Shown here one piece after another: positions 44,409 to 52,900 of a stretch of 64,000 nt of DNA. This stretch comes from an uncultured Flavobacteriaceae bacterium (lineage in GTDB: Bacteria; Bacteroidota; Bacteroidia; Flavobacteriales; Flavobacteriaceae), in NCBI GenBank assembly GCA_937136455.1, contig CAKZOO010000065.1, positions 1 through 64,000 of the forward strand, read 5' to 3'. Every line of letters begins with the position of its first letter. Position 1 is the stretch's first letter. The notes beneath the pieces are model-generated. The model did no database searches. It saw only the letters and a program-made list of their open reading frames with translations, and was not told the DNA's origin. Made by a program: the position numbers and the translations under genes.

Positions 44409-44927
44409 TTACTCTTCTCTCTTATTTTTTAAGATAACTCCTGATAACAATCCGATAATCAAGCCCAAAAGAGTGTTCATGATAATCATCATTGGATAGG
44501 TGATCCACTTCATGCTTTTTTGAGTCTCTATTGCTTGGTCAACTTGTTCATCTGTCATTTGTGGATAAGTGTCTATGATTGTTTGTCTTCCAATTTCATA
44601 AGATTTATCCCAAAAATCAGGTTCGATGACATTAGCAAGGATAAGTAAATATACAATACTGATTAGTGCTGCAATCACTCCTGCTCCTGATCCAATTTTA
44701 ATCGCTTCTTTAACTGTTAAGAATCCTTCGTTGTCTTTTTTAAAGGTTTTAACACCGACAAAAATAATTACTAATGCAGCGAGAATACCTATGATACTTT
44801 GAACTGGGCTTTGTTCATATAGCATATCCATCATATAGATCATTACGCTAAAAACAACTCCTACAATACCTAGAATTCCACCATAAGTTAAGGCGTATTT
44901 GCCTGTTTTTGGTCCATTTTGTTCCAT
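44409..44927 (-). CDS. DUF4199 membrane protein
   Basis: A 172-aa integral membrane protein of the DUF4199 type, common in Bacteroidota. Four hydrophobic segments lie at about residues 15-32, 40-58, 80-100 and 145-165. The amphipathic segment between helices 3 and 4 (DKSYEIGRQTIIDTYPQMTD) is a family feature. It is the first gene of the GT2-mutase-ABC run (36 bases upstream of GT2). Function is unknown. A promoter with TTTG-N18-TATCTTTA lies just upstream on the minus strand. Confidence 0.8.
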   Translation of the reverse strand: MEQNGPKTGKYALTYGGILGIVGVVFSVMIYMMDMLYEQSPVQSIIGILAALVIIFVGVKTFKKDNEGFLTVKEAIKIGSGAGVIAALISIVYLLILANVIEPDFWDKSYEIGRQTIIDTYPQMTDEQVDQAIETQKSMKWITYPMMIIMNTLLGLIIGLLSGVILKNKREE

Positions 44928-44985
44928 GAGATTTGTTTTAAAGTTTAATAAGTTAAAGATACATTATTATTTTTTTAATCAAACA

Positions 44986-45015
44986 TTGTTGGTTTAATAA
45001 AAAAGATTAAATTTG
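44986..45015 (+). promoter_or_regulatory. rpmE promoter
   Basis: TTG at 44986-44988, 19 bases, then TAAATTTG at 45008-45015: an exact Bacteroidota -33/-7 pair, 27 bases before the L31 ATG. Confidence 0.75.
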
Positions 45016-45042
45016 CAGTCCAAAATCAGAAGTAATTAGATC

Positions 45043-45294
45043 ATGAAACAAGGAATTCATCCAGAGAATTATAGATTAGTAGCATTTAAAGATATGTCTA
45101 ACGAAGATGTATTCATTACTAAATCTACTGTAGAAGCAAAAGAAACAATCGAAGTTGAGGGTGTAGAATACCCATTAGTAAAATTAGAGATTTCTAGAAC
45201 TTCTCACCCTTTTTACACAGGTAAAACTAAATTGGTTGATACTGCAGGACGTATCGATAAATTCAAGAACAAATACAAGAAATTCCAGAAGTAA
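45043..45294 (+). CDS. rpmE2: 50S ribosomal protein L31, type B
   Basis: An 83-aa ribosomal protein. [19 protein letters not shown] and the C-terminal [20 protein letters not shown] are the type B signatures. It lacks the zinc-binding CxxC pair of type A, so it should be the zinc-independent paralogue. It is followed by a terminator hairpin. The symbol follows the type B convention. Confidence 0.97.
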   Translation: MKQGIHPENYRLVAFKDMSNEDVFITKSTVEAKETIEVEGVEYPLVKLEISRTSHPFYTGKTKLVDTAGRIDKFKNKYKKFQK

Positions 45295-45316
45295 GGAATT
45301 TTTTAACCTTATATTT

Positions 45317-45355
45317 AAGTCACGTTTCAATTGAGGTTGGAACGTGACTTTTTTG
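45317..45355 (+). terminator. Terminator after L31
   Basis: AAGTCACGTT (45317-45326) and AACGTGACTT (45341-45350) make a perfect 10-bp stem followed by TTTTTG. The next gene's -33 TTG (45337-45339) falls inside the hairpin. Confidence 0.85.
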
Positions 45356-45368
45356 TTGATTATATTTG
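45337..45368 (+). promoter_or_regulatory. Promoter of GlmU-like gene
   Basis: TTG (45337-45339), 21 bases, TATATTTG (45361-45368). Only four bases separate the -7 element from the ATG at 45373, so the transcript should start at or within a few bases of the start codon. Confidence 0.65.
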
Positions 45369-45372
45369 TATT

Positions 45373-46542
45373 ATGAACATCGTATTATTTGATTCTAAAG
45401 AACGGATTAACTTTCTACCATTGACTTATACAAGGCCTATGGCTGATATGAGAATGGGTATAATGACTTTTAGAGAACGTTGGGATCGCTATTTAGACGT
45501 TTCAAGTTCGAGTCTTACTGAAGACTATTTAAGTACTAAGTATCCACTCACTCTTGAATCAGATAATGTATTCATTCACGGCACTCTTGTTGCTACGCAG
45601 CAATTAGTGGAGCAAATCAATCAATTGATCATTGGACAAGGATTGATTTATAAAGGAGATCTTATAGCTTATAGGTATTCAAATAAAGTTGAAGATCTCA
45701 ATGAACTTCAATTGATAGAAATCGATTTTGAAGTCCATGTCATAAAACATGTTTGGGAATTGTTTGTAAAAAATGATGAGGTCCTTCGAACTGATTTTGA
45801 ATTAATAACGAAAGACAGAGTGAGTGCTCCTATTCCTGATCATTGCACGGTGATCAATCCCAATCAATTTTTTATGGAAGAAGGTGCTAGCATATCATGT
45901 AGCGTGTTTAATGCTTCAACTGGACCAATCTACATAGGTAAAAATGCTGAGGTAATGGAGTCATCTGCCATTAGAGGCCCTTTTTCTCTAGGAGAACAGT
46001 CTACTGTTAAAATGGCTTCAAAATTTTACGGAGCTATTAGTATTGGACCTCATTGTAAAGTTGGTGGTGAGATTAACAATGCCATTGTATTTGGCTATTC
46101 CAATAAAGGTCACGATGGGTTTTTAGGAAATTCTGTTATAGGAGAATGGTGTAATATAGGAGCAGATACCAATACCTCTAACTTAAAGAACGATTATTCA
46201 ATTACTCGACTGTGGAATTACGATCAAAATAGGTTTGTTTCAACGGGCAGGCAGTTTTGTGGACTGATTATGGGAGATCATTCTAAATCAGCTATTAATA
46301 CTATGTTTAATACTGCAACGGTAGTTGGTGTGAGTTCTACTGTTTTTGGATCTGGTTTTGTAAAGAACTTTGTGCCAAGTTTTAGCTGGGGTGGTGATAA
46401 GAATTCTACTACCTACCTGTTAAACAAGGCTCTCGATACAGCAGAGCGAGTTATGGAACGCAGGTCTATAGTGCTAAGTGAAGAAGATAAGGCGATTCTC
46501 GAAGAAGTCTTTGAGCAATCTAAAGCTTATAGAAAAGATTAA
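45373..46542 (+). CDS. GlmU-family putative sugar nucleotidyltransferase
   Basis: A 389-aa protein related to GlmU-like sugar-nucleotide enzymes of Bacteroidota. The N-terminal MNIVLFDSKERINFLPLTYTRP is the degenerate nucleotidyltransferase end. The C-terminal ~230 residues form a left-handed beta-helix with hexapeptide-like turns (ASISCSVFN, GPIYIGKNAEVMES, VIGEWCNIGADTNTSN). Catalytic residues of true GlmU are not obvious in the first domain, so an acyltransferase-only or structural role is possible. The ATG at 45373 is chosen; an upstream TTG at 45331 lies in the terminator. Confidence 0.8.
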   Translation: MNIVLFDSKERINFLPLTYTRPMADMRMGIMTFRERWDRYLDVSSSSLTEDYLSTKYPLTLESDNVFIHGTLVATQQLVEQINQLIIGQGLIYKGDLIAYRYSNKVEDLNELQLIEIDFEVHVIKHVWELFVKNDEVLRTDFELITKDRVSAPIPDHCTVINPNQFFMEEGASISCSVFNASTGPIYIGKNAEVMESSAIRGPFSLGEQSTVKMASKFYGAISIGPHCKVGGEINNAIVFGYSNKGHDGFLGNSVIGEWCNIGADTNTSNLKNDYSITRLWNYDQNRFVSTGRQFCGLIMGDHSKSAINTMFNTATVVGVSSTVFGSGFVKNFVPSFSWGGDKNSTTYLLNKALDTAERVMERRSIVLSEEDKAILEEVFEQSKAYRKD

Positions 46543-46543
46543 A

Positions 46544-47869
46544 ATGGAGCTTGAAGTAAATTCTAAGAAAGTAGCTTTTTACACCCTCGGGTGTAAACTT
46601 AACTTTTCAGAGACCGATACGATTAAACGCTCATTTGAAGCGGAAAATTTTGAATCTGTTTCTTTTGATGAGTTTGCGGATATCTATGTTATCAATACCT
46701 GTTCAGTTACTGAAAATGCGGATAAGAAATTCAAGAATTACGTCAAGAAAGCTCAAAAGCAAAACCCAAATGCCTTTGTAGCTGCTGTTGGTTGTTATGC
46801 TCAATTAAAACCTGAGGAATTAGCCGCTGTCGATGGAGTAGATCTTGTGTTGGGAACCAAAGAAAAATTTCAGCTTACTTCTTACTTAAACGATTTGACC
46901 AAAAATGAATTTGGTCAGGTTCACGCTTGTGAAATTGAAGAGTCCGATTTTTATGTAGGCTCTTATGCAATTGGAGGAAGAACAAGAGCCTTTTTAAAAG
47001 TTCAAGACGGTTGTGATTATAAATGTACTTATTGTACCATACCACTTGCAAGAGGAATTTCTAGATCGGATACTTTGGAACGCGTTTTGGAAAATGCTGC
47101 AGAAATATCATCCAAAGGAATTAAAGAAATAGTGCTCACTGGAGTCAATATAGGAGATTATGGTAAGGGGGAGTTTGGAAACAAGAAACACTTACACACC
47201 TTTTTTGATTTAGTGAAAGCATTGGATCAAGTAGAGGGAATTTCTAGACTCAGAATATCTTCCATTGAACCCAATCTACTCAAAAATGACGTGATTGATT
47301 TTGTGAGTCAATCTCGCTCTTTTGTACCTCATTTCCACATTCCACTACAATCGGGAAGTGATGCGCTTTTAAAGCTGATGAAAAGACGTTATTTGACTGA
47401 TTTGTATACCGAACGTGTCGCTCAAATAAAGTCAGTAATGCCTGATGCTTGTATTGGGGTAGACGTCATTGTAGGCTTCCCTGGTGAAACTGATGATCAC
47501 TTTTTAGAAACCTATCGCTATCTTTCAGAGTTAGGAGTTTCCTATCTACATGTCTTCACCTATTCTGAACGAGAAAATACAGAAGCTATCGAAATGGATG
47601 GGGTGGTTCCTCAAGAGGTAAGAGCTAAGCGTTCCAAAATGCTTAGAGGACTTTCTTCCAAACTAAGACATGCTTTTTACGAATCCCAATTAGGAACAGA
47701 GCGCAAGGTTTTATTTGAGGGTGAAAACAAAAAAGGGTATATCCATGGCTTCACTGAAAACTATGTAAAGGTAAAGGCTCCATGGGATCCATCACTTGTA
47801 AATACCATGCACAAGGTCATTCTTAAAAGTATCGACGAGGATGGCTTAGTTCGAATTGAATATGCATAA
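46544..47869 (+). CDS. mtaB: tRNA (t6A37) methylthiotransferase MtaB
   Basis: A 441-aa radical-SAM enzyme that converts t6A37 to ms2t6A in tRNA. The N-terminal UPF0004 domain has three [4Fe-4S] cysteines (YTLGCKLN, NTCSVTENAD, GCYAQ). The radical-SAM core has CDYKCTYC. The C-terminal part is a TRAM-like domain. The ATG at 46544 starts one base after the GlmU-like stop; the 22 extra in-frame codons upstream overlap that gene and were discarded. It forms a short operon with the GlmU-like gene. Confidence 0.94.
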   Translation: MELEVNSKKVAFYTLGCKLNFSETDTIKRSFEAENFESVSFDEFADIYVINTCSVTENADKKFKNYVKKAQKQNPNAFVAAVGCYAQLKPEELAAVDGVDLVLGTKEKFQLTSYLNDLTKNEFGQVHACEIEESDFYVGSYAIGGRTRAFLKVQDGCDYKCTYCTIPLARGISRSDTLERVLENAAEISSKGIKEIVLTGVNIGDYGKGEFGNKKHLHTFFDLVKALDQVEGISRLRISSIEPNLLKNDVIDFVSQSRSFVPHFHIPLQSGSDALLKLMKRRYLTDLYTERVAQIKSVMPDACIGVDVIVGFPGETDDHFLETYRYLSELGVSYLHVFTYSERENTEAIEMDGVVPQEVRAKRSKMLRGLSSKLRHAFYESQLGTERKVLFEGENKKGYIHGFTENYVKVKAPWDPSLVNTMHKVILKSIDEDGLVRIEYA

Positions 47870-47870
47870 A

Positions 47871-47896
47871 AAAAGACGAGTGGCTGCTCGTCTTTA
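47871..47896 (-). terminator. Terminator between mtaB and GNAT gene
   Basis: AAAGACGAG (47872-47880) and CTCGTCTTT (47887-47895) form a perfect 9-bp stem. The minus-strand T-run makes it a good terminator for the GNAT gene; it may also stop mtaB transcription. Confidence 0.8.
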
Positions 47897-47920
47897 AAAA
47901 AAATAGAATTTGTTCGGTTG

Positions 47921-48214
47921 TTATATTCGAATGCCTACCGGAAGCATTTCTTTGTAGCGTCTGTTTTTTCTTAAGAATAGTGCAACCTCTGGACAGGTTG
48001 GAACCACTCTTAAATTCCGTTCTTGTATTTCATCGAGCACTGCAACAATGAATTGATCTCTAAACGATTTGCTGTTTACTTCTTGTGGAATAATGAGTTT
48101 TGTCAAAAATATCTTTCGTTCTTGAGCTGAATACTCAATCTTACATAACTGATTGTCAACTGTTGCTTCAAATTGTCTTAAAAAACCATTGTCGGTGATC
48201 GTTAGATTGCTCAT
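47921..48214 (-). CDS. Small GNAT-fold acetyltransferase-like protein
   Basis: A 97-aa protein with the fold of the short Gcn5-related group (YjdJ-like). FEATVDNQLCKIEYSAQERKIFLTKLIIP, then a middle helix and a C-terminal RVVPTCPEVALFLRKNRRYKEML carry the family's CP/A-x-x-x-yx pattern. The acetyl-CoA loop is minimal, as usual in this group. Starts at 48253 and 48298 are also in frame; 48214 is preferred because it matches the family's length. The substrate is unknown. Confidence 0.75.
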   Translation of the reverse strand: MSNLTITDNGFLRQFEATVDNQLCKIEYSAQERKIFLTKLIIPQEVNSKSFRDQFIVAVLDEIQERNLRVVPTCPEVALFLRKNRRYKEMLPVGIRI

Positions 48215-48321
48215 ATGTTGTAATTTTAGAACACGAAAATTATTTGTGCTCATAATTAGTTTCCAAAAAAAGTAAGCTAATTTAGTTAAATAAATCATAA
48301 TATCCTAACAATTAATAAGAT

Positions 48322-48990
48322 ATGAATTCACTTGAATCACAAAAACGAACAGTTTATTGTATTCCAGGTTTGAGTGCTTCTATATCGATTTTTGAAAACT
48401 TACCCCAAAGTAAATCTATTGAGTACATTTTATTGGATCAAAAATTTCCATCAAAAGGAGAATCTTTCGACAATTATATCCAGCGTTGGTCAGATGAAAT
48501 TAAGGTTGATAATGCTATTGTTATCGGCGTTTCTTTTGGAGGGATCATCGCTCAGGAGCTGTTAAAACACAAAGCTATCTCTAAAATAATACTTGTATCT
48601 AGTGTTCGATCACCTAGAGACTATTCCCTAATGATGAAAGTATTTAAATCCATAAGGATCTATAAATTATTATTAACTAGGCTCCTTAAGAAGCTCAATA
48701 AGATTGAACACCATCCTAAAACAAATCGTCAGCATAAGATTAGTTCTATGCTTAAAAAGTATCTTCCATACAGAGATCCCTATTATGTGAATTGGTCTGC
48801 AGAAAAAATCATCAACTGGATCCCTGCAGAGATATCAATTCCTGTGGTACAAATTCACGGAACTAAAGATGAAATCTTTCCATTTGCTAAAACAAAAAAT
48901 GCCATCTCGATAAAAGATGGCACTCATGCGATGATTGTTACTAAGCGTAAATGGTTTGAAGAAAATCTTCTTAACTATCTAGTCGATTAG
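48322..48990 (+). CDS. Alpha/beta-hydrolase fold protein
   Basis: A 222-aa cytosolic hydrolase. The nucleophile elbow is GVSFGG (Ser near residue 74). YCIPGLSAS early is the oxyanion region. The acid lies in HGTKDEIFP and the histidine in DGTHAM. It lacks a lid insertion. The substrate is unknown. Its 3' end overlaps the convergent TPR gene by four bases. Confidence 0.85.
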   Translation: MNSLESQKRTVYCIPGLSASISIFENLPQSKSIEYILLDQKFPSKGESFDNYIQRWSDEIKVDNAIVIGVSFGGIIAQELLKHKAISKIILVSSVRSPRDYSLMMKVFKSIRIYKLLLTRLLKKLNKIEHHPKTNRQHKISSMLKKYLPYRDPYYVNWSAEKIINWIPAEISIPVVQIHGTKDEIFPFAKTKNAISIKDGTHAMIVTKRKWFEENLLNYLVD

Positions 48991-49502
48991 ATTCTTTTGA
49001 GTTGTTGTTTCATCATTTTGATTTGATCTCCCAACATATTCTGTTTATCGAGCTTTTTAGCCTCAGCTAAAAGAGTTGTAGCTTCTCTTTTTCTTCTCTT
49101 TTGCATAGAGATACCAGCTAGACTCAATTTAGCCATAGCCATATCGTAATCCATATTTAATCCAAGTTTAACAGCCTTCTTAAAATACTTTTCAGCTTTG
49201 GATAAATTTGTTTGTGAATTGATGATTCCATGCAAGTAATTGTAATACCCTTGTTGTTTGCTTGTCAAAGCTGCCTCAGGGTTCTTAATTTTGTTTAACC
49301 AGCGTTCAGTACCTGCAAGATCTTGTTTTCTCATTCTAAGAAAAGCCATTAGAAGAATTTCATTTCTAAAATAGAGGAATATAAAGATCGTTGAAAGCAG
49401 CACTAAAAAGATTCCGTTGCCGATTTCTCCTTCGATAAATTGATAAACGGCATAAGCGTTTATAGCTGCAGTAATAATGAGTTTGATGATTTTATGAAAC
49501 AT
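48987..49502 (-). CDS. Membrane-anchored TPR-like protein
   Basis: A 171-aa protein. Two N-terminal membrane helices (about residues 4-20 and 25-45) precede a helical repeat region (KQQGYYNYLHGIINSQ...AEKYFKKAVKLG) typical of tetratricopeptide repeats. The ATG at 49502 is chosen; the open frame continues 54 codons upstream but is of low complexity and overlaps the rpmH promoter region. The function, probably protein-protein interaction at the membrane, is inferred. Confidence 0.7.
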   Translation of the reverse strand: MFHKIIKLIITAAINAYAVYQFIEGEIGNGIFLVLLSTIFIFLYFRNEILLMAFLRMRKQDLAGTERWLNKIKNPEAALTSKQQGYYNYLHGIINSQTNLSKAEKYFKKAVKLGLNMDYDMAMAKLSLAGISMQKRRKREATTLLAEAKKLDKQNMLGDQIKMMKQQLKRI

Positions 49503-49596
49503 ATGAATTGTTTTAGGAATGTGAGCTTTATGAAGCTCATGTTCTAATGAGATGCAAAAGTAATAAAAACAATTAAAAATATTTTTTATTTTAGTC

Positions 49597-49626
49597 TTGT
49601 TAAAGCAAAAAGTCTTTGTATATTTG
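49597..49626 (+). promoter_or_regulatory. rpmH promoter
   Basis: TTG at 49597-49599, 19 bases, TATATTTG at 49619-49626: a full-consensus Bacteroidota promoter. The start codon follows about 60 bases later, giving L34 a leader of roughly 55 bases. Confidence 0.75.
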
Positions 49627-49686
49627 CGCCCAGCTTTTGAGCATGGAATCGAAAGCATAAACATTTAGTTATAAAAATTAAGCTCA

Positions 49687-49845
49687 ATGAAAAGAACATA
49701 CCAGCCATCAAAGAGAAAAAGAAAGAACAAACACGGTTTTAGAGAACGTATGGCTTCTGCTAACGGAAGAAAGGTGCTTGCTCGTAGAAGAGCAAAAGGA
49801 AGAAAGAAATTAACTGTATCTTCTGAATTGAGACATAAGAAATAA
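49687..49845 (+). CDS. rpmH: 50S ribosomal protein L34
   Basis: A short gene encoding 52 aa. The protein begins [18 protein letters not shown] and continues [19 protein letters not shown], the L34 signature, then ends in SELRHKK. It is followed by a strong terminator. It lies apart from the usual dnaA-rpmH-rnpA arrangement, as is common in Bacteroidota. Confidence 0.97.
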   Translation: MKRTYQPSKRKRKNKHGFRERMASANGRKVLARRRAKGRKKLTVSSELRHKK

Positions 49846-49867
49846 TGATCGAAACGTTATTTAATAT

Positions 49868-49903
49868 AGGTGTTACTTTTTTATAAGTAACACCTTTTTT
49901 TTT
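49868..49903 (+). terminator. Terminator after rpmH
   Basis: AGGTGTTACTT (49868-49878) pairs perfectly with AAGTAACACCT (49885-49895); nine T residues follow. Confidence 0.93.
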
Positions 49904-49935
49904 ATATTTTGCAAAACACTTAAGACTTACACACA

Positions 49936-52788
49936 ATGCCTAAAAGAAACGATTTAAACTGCATCTTAATTATTGGATCTGGACCTATTATTATTGGACA
50001 AGCCTGTGAATTTGACTATTCTGGTTCTCAGTCGCTTAGATCCCTCAGAGAAGATGGCATTGAAACCGTTTTAATCAATTCCAACCCTGCAACGATCATG
50101 ACGGACCCATCGATGGCTGATCATGTTTATCTAAAGCCTTTAACGACTAAATCTATTATAGAGGTTTTAGAAGCGCATCCACAAATCGATGCGGTACTAC
50201 CAACAATGGGTGGTCAAACTGCACTTAACTTGTGTATTGAAGCAGATGAAAAAGGAATCTGGAATGATTTTGGAGTTGAAATTATAGGAGTAGATATCGA
50301 TGCTATCAATATTACTGAAGATCGTGAGCAGTTTAGAAAACTCATGGAAAAGATCGGTATAGGAATGGCTCCTCAAGCGACCGCAACTTCCTTTTTAGAA
50401 GGAAAAGAAATCGCTCAGAGATTCGGTTTTCCACTGGTAATTCGTTCATCGTTTACACTCGGTGGAGCAGGAGCTTCGATCGTATATGATCCAAAGGATT
50501 TTGATGAACTTCTTTCAAGAGCGCTTGAAATTTCACCGATTCACGAGGTAATGATTGATAAAGCCCTCATGGGGTGGAAGGAATACGAATTAGAGCTTTT
50601 ACGCGATAAGAATGACAATGTGGTGATTATCTGTACCATCGAAAATATGGATCCTATGGGAATTCATACTGGTGATTCTATTACAGTAGCACCAGCAATG
50701 ACCCTTTCAGATCGTACCTTCCAAAAGATGAGAGATATGGCCATAAAGATGATGCGCTCTATCGGAGATTTCGCGGGTGGATGTAATGTTCAATTTGCAG
50801 TAAGTCCTGACGACCAGGAAGATATTATTGCTATTGAGATCAACCCAAGGGTATCTCGTTCTTCGGCCTTAGCATCTAAAGCAACAGGTTATCCTATTGC
50901 TAAAATTGCTTCTAAATTGGCAATTGGTTATCACTTAGATGAATTAGACAATCAAATTACTAAGTCGACTTCAGCATATTTTGAGCCAACACTTGACTAT
51001 GTGATTGTTAAGATTCCACGATGGAACTTTGATAAATTTGAAGGATCTGATCGTACACTTGGTCTACAGATGAAGTCAGTAGGAGAGGTGATGGGAATTG
51101 GAAGATCATTCCAAGAAGCTTTACACAAAGCAACTCAATCGCTTGAAATCAAAAGAAATGGTTTAGGAGCTGATGGTAAAGGATATAAGGATTACGATCA
51201 AATCATTGAAAAACTTACAATTCCAAGTTGGGATCGTGTATTTGTGATCTACGATGCAATTCAACTCGGAATTCCACTAACAAGAATCCACGAAATCACA
51301 AAGATTGATATGTGGTTCTTAAAGCAATACGAGGAATTATACGCTTTAGAAAAGGAAATTTCAAACTACAGTTTAGAAAGTCTACCAAAACCTTTACTAT
51401 TAGAAGCAAAACAAAAAGGATTTGCCGATCGTCAGATCGCTCATATGGTTGATTGCTTAGAATCTGAAGTATACAACAAAAGAGAAGAACTCAATATCAA
51501 CAGAGTATTTAAATTAGTAGATACTTGTGCTGCAGAGTTTAAAGCGATGACGCCATACTATTACTCTACTTTTGAGTCAGATGTACAAACAGCTGATGGA
51601 GATCGCTATACGGCAAATGACTCAATCGTTACCGATAAGAAAAAGATTGTAGTATTAGGATCAGGACCTAATAGAATTGGCCAAGGAATCGAATTTGATT
51701 ACTGTTGTGTACACGGGGTCTTAGCTGCAGCTGAATGTGGCTACGAAACTATCATGATCAACTGTAACCCAGAAACGGTCTCTACCGACTTTGATACCGC
51801 TGATAAACTTTATTTTGAGCCTGTATTCTGGGAGCATATCTACGATATCATCAAGCATGAAAAACCCGAAGGGGTCATTGTGCAGCTCGGTGGTCAAACG
51901 GCTCTTAAGCTCGCTGAGAAGTTAGATAAATACGGTATTAAAATTATCGGTACTAGCTTTCAAGCACTCGATTTAGCAGAGGATAGAGGAAGTTTTTCTA
52001 CGCTGCTTAGAGAAAACAATATACCATTTCCTGAGTTTGGTGTTGCTGAAACTGCAGATGAAGCCTTAGCTTTAGCTGATAAATTAGATTTCCCATTACT
52101 TGTTAGACCTTCTTATGTATTAGGGGGACAAGGAATGAAGATTGTAATCAATAAAGAAGAGTTGGAAAAACACGTCGTTGATTTATTGCGTAAGATTCCA
52201 AATAACAAATTACTTCTCGATCACTATTTAGATGGTGCTATCGAAGCTGAAGCAGATGCCATCTGTGATGGTGAAGATGTTTACATCATCGGAATTATGG
52301 AACATATTGAACCATGTGGTATCCACTCTGGAGATTCTAATGCAACACTTCCTCCATTTAACCTAGGAGAATTTGTAATTCAACAGATTAAAGATCACAC
52401 TAAGAAAATTGCCTTAGCATTAAATACCGTTGGTCTTATCAATATCCAATTCGCAATTAAAGATGATAAAGTATACATCATCGAGGCGAATCCAAGAGCA
52501 TCGAGAACAGTTCCATTTATTGCAAAGGCTTATAAGGAGCCTTATGTAAACTACGCGACTAAAGTAATGCTTGGAGAAAAGAAAGTTAAAGACTTTAATT
52601 TCAATCCTCAATTAGACGGATACGCGATTAAGCAGCCCGTATTCTCATTTAATAAGTTCCCTAATGTCAACAAGAACTTAGGACCAGAGATGAAGAGTAC
52701 AGGAGAGAGTATCCTCTTTATCGACAGTTTAAAAGACGATCAATTTTATGAGCTCTATCACAGAAGAAAAATGTATTTGAGCAAATAG
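49936..52788 (+). CDS. carB: Carbamoyl-phosphate synthase large subunit, lacking MGS domain
   Basis: A 950-aa enzyme making carbamoyl phosphate from bicarbonate, glutamine-derived ammonia and two ATP. Both ATP-grasp halves are present: the first from IIGSGPIIIGQACEFDYSG with FTLGGAGAS, the second from VVLGSGPNRIGQGIEFDY with SYVLGGQGM. It ends at LYHRRKMYLSK, about 120 residues before the end of the 1073-aa E. coli enzyme, so the C-terminal MGS-like allosteric domain is missing. No carA is adjacent. This truncation is probably a lineage trait, not a broken gene, as the reading frame is intact. Confidence 0.95.
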   Translation: MPKRNDLNCILIIGSGPIIIGQACEFDYSGSQSLRSLREDGIETVLINSNPATIMTDPSMADHVYLKPLTTKSIIEVLEAHPQIDAVLPTMGGQTALNLCIEADEKGIWNDFGVEIIGVDIDAINITEDREQFRKLMEKIGIGMAPQATATSFLEGKEIAQRFGFPLVIRSSFTLGGAGASIVYDPKDFDELLSRALEISPIHEVMIDKALMGWKEYELELLRDKNDNVVIICTIENMDPMGIHTGDSITVAPAMTLSDRTFQKMRDMAIKMMRSIGDFAGGCNVQFAVSPDDQEDIIAIEINPRVSRSSALASKATGYPIAKIASKLAIGYHLDELDNQITKSTSAYFEPTLDYVIVKIPRWNFDKFEGSDRTLGLQMKSVGEVMGIGRSFQEALHKATQSLEIKRNGLGADGKGYKDYDQIIEKLTIPSWDRVFVIYDAIQLGIPLTRIHEITKIDMWFLKQYEELYALEKEISNYSLESLPKPLLLEAKQKGFADRQIAHMVDCLESEVYNKREELNINRVFKLVDTCAAEFKAMTPYYYSTFESDVQTADGDRYTANDSIVTDKKKIVVLGSGPNRIGQGIEFDYCCVHGVLAAAECGYETIMINCNPETVSTDFDTADKLYFEPVFWEHIYDIIKHEKPEGVIVQLGGQTALKLAEKLDKYGIKIIGTSFQALDLAEDRGSFSTLLRENNIPFPEFGVAETADEALALADKLDFPLLVRPSYVLGGQGMKIVINKEELEKHVVDLLRKIPNNKLLLDHYLDGAIEAEADAICDGEDVYIIGIMEHIEPCGIHSGDSNATLPPFNLGEFVIQQIKDHTKKIALALNTVGLINIQFAIKDDKVYIIEANPRASRTVPFIAKAYKEPYVNYATKVMLGEKKVKDFNFNPQLDGYAIKQPVFSFNKFPNVNKNLGPEMKSTGESILFIDSLKDDQFYELYHRRKMYLSK

Positions 52789-52807
52789 TAAATGAATATA
52801 TGATAAG

Positions 52808-52836
52808 AAAAGGTGCTGAAATAGCTCCTTTTTTTA
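52808..52836 (+). terminator. Terminator after carB
   Basis: AAAAGGTGCT (52808-52817) and AGCTCCTTTT (52823-52832) form a stem with one T-T mismatch, followed by more T residues. Confidence 0.75.
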
Positions 52837-52900
52837 TGTTTTAAAGTTTTTATTCGGTTATGAATGCTCTTTTTTAGAACTTAGTAAAATAAATTATAAT

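Noticed and set aside
49503..49664. 54-codon N-terminal extension of the TPR protein
   Set aside because: Low-complexity, Cys/Lys/Phe-rich sequence overlapping the rpmH promoter on the other strand.
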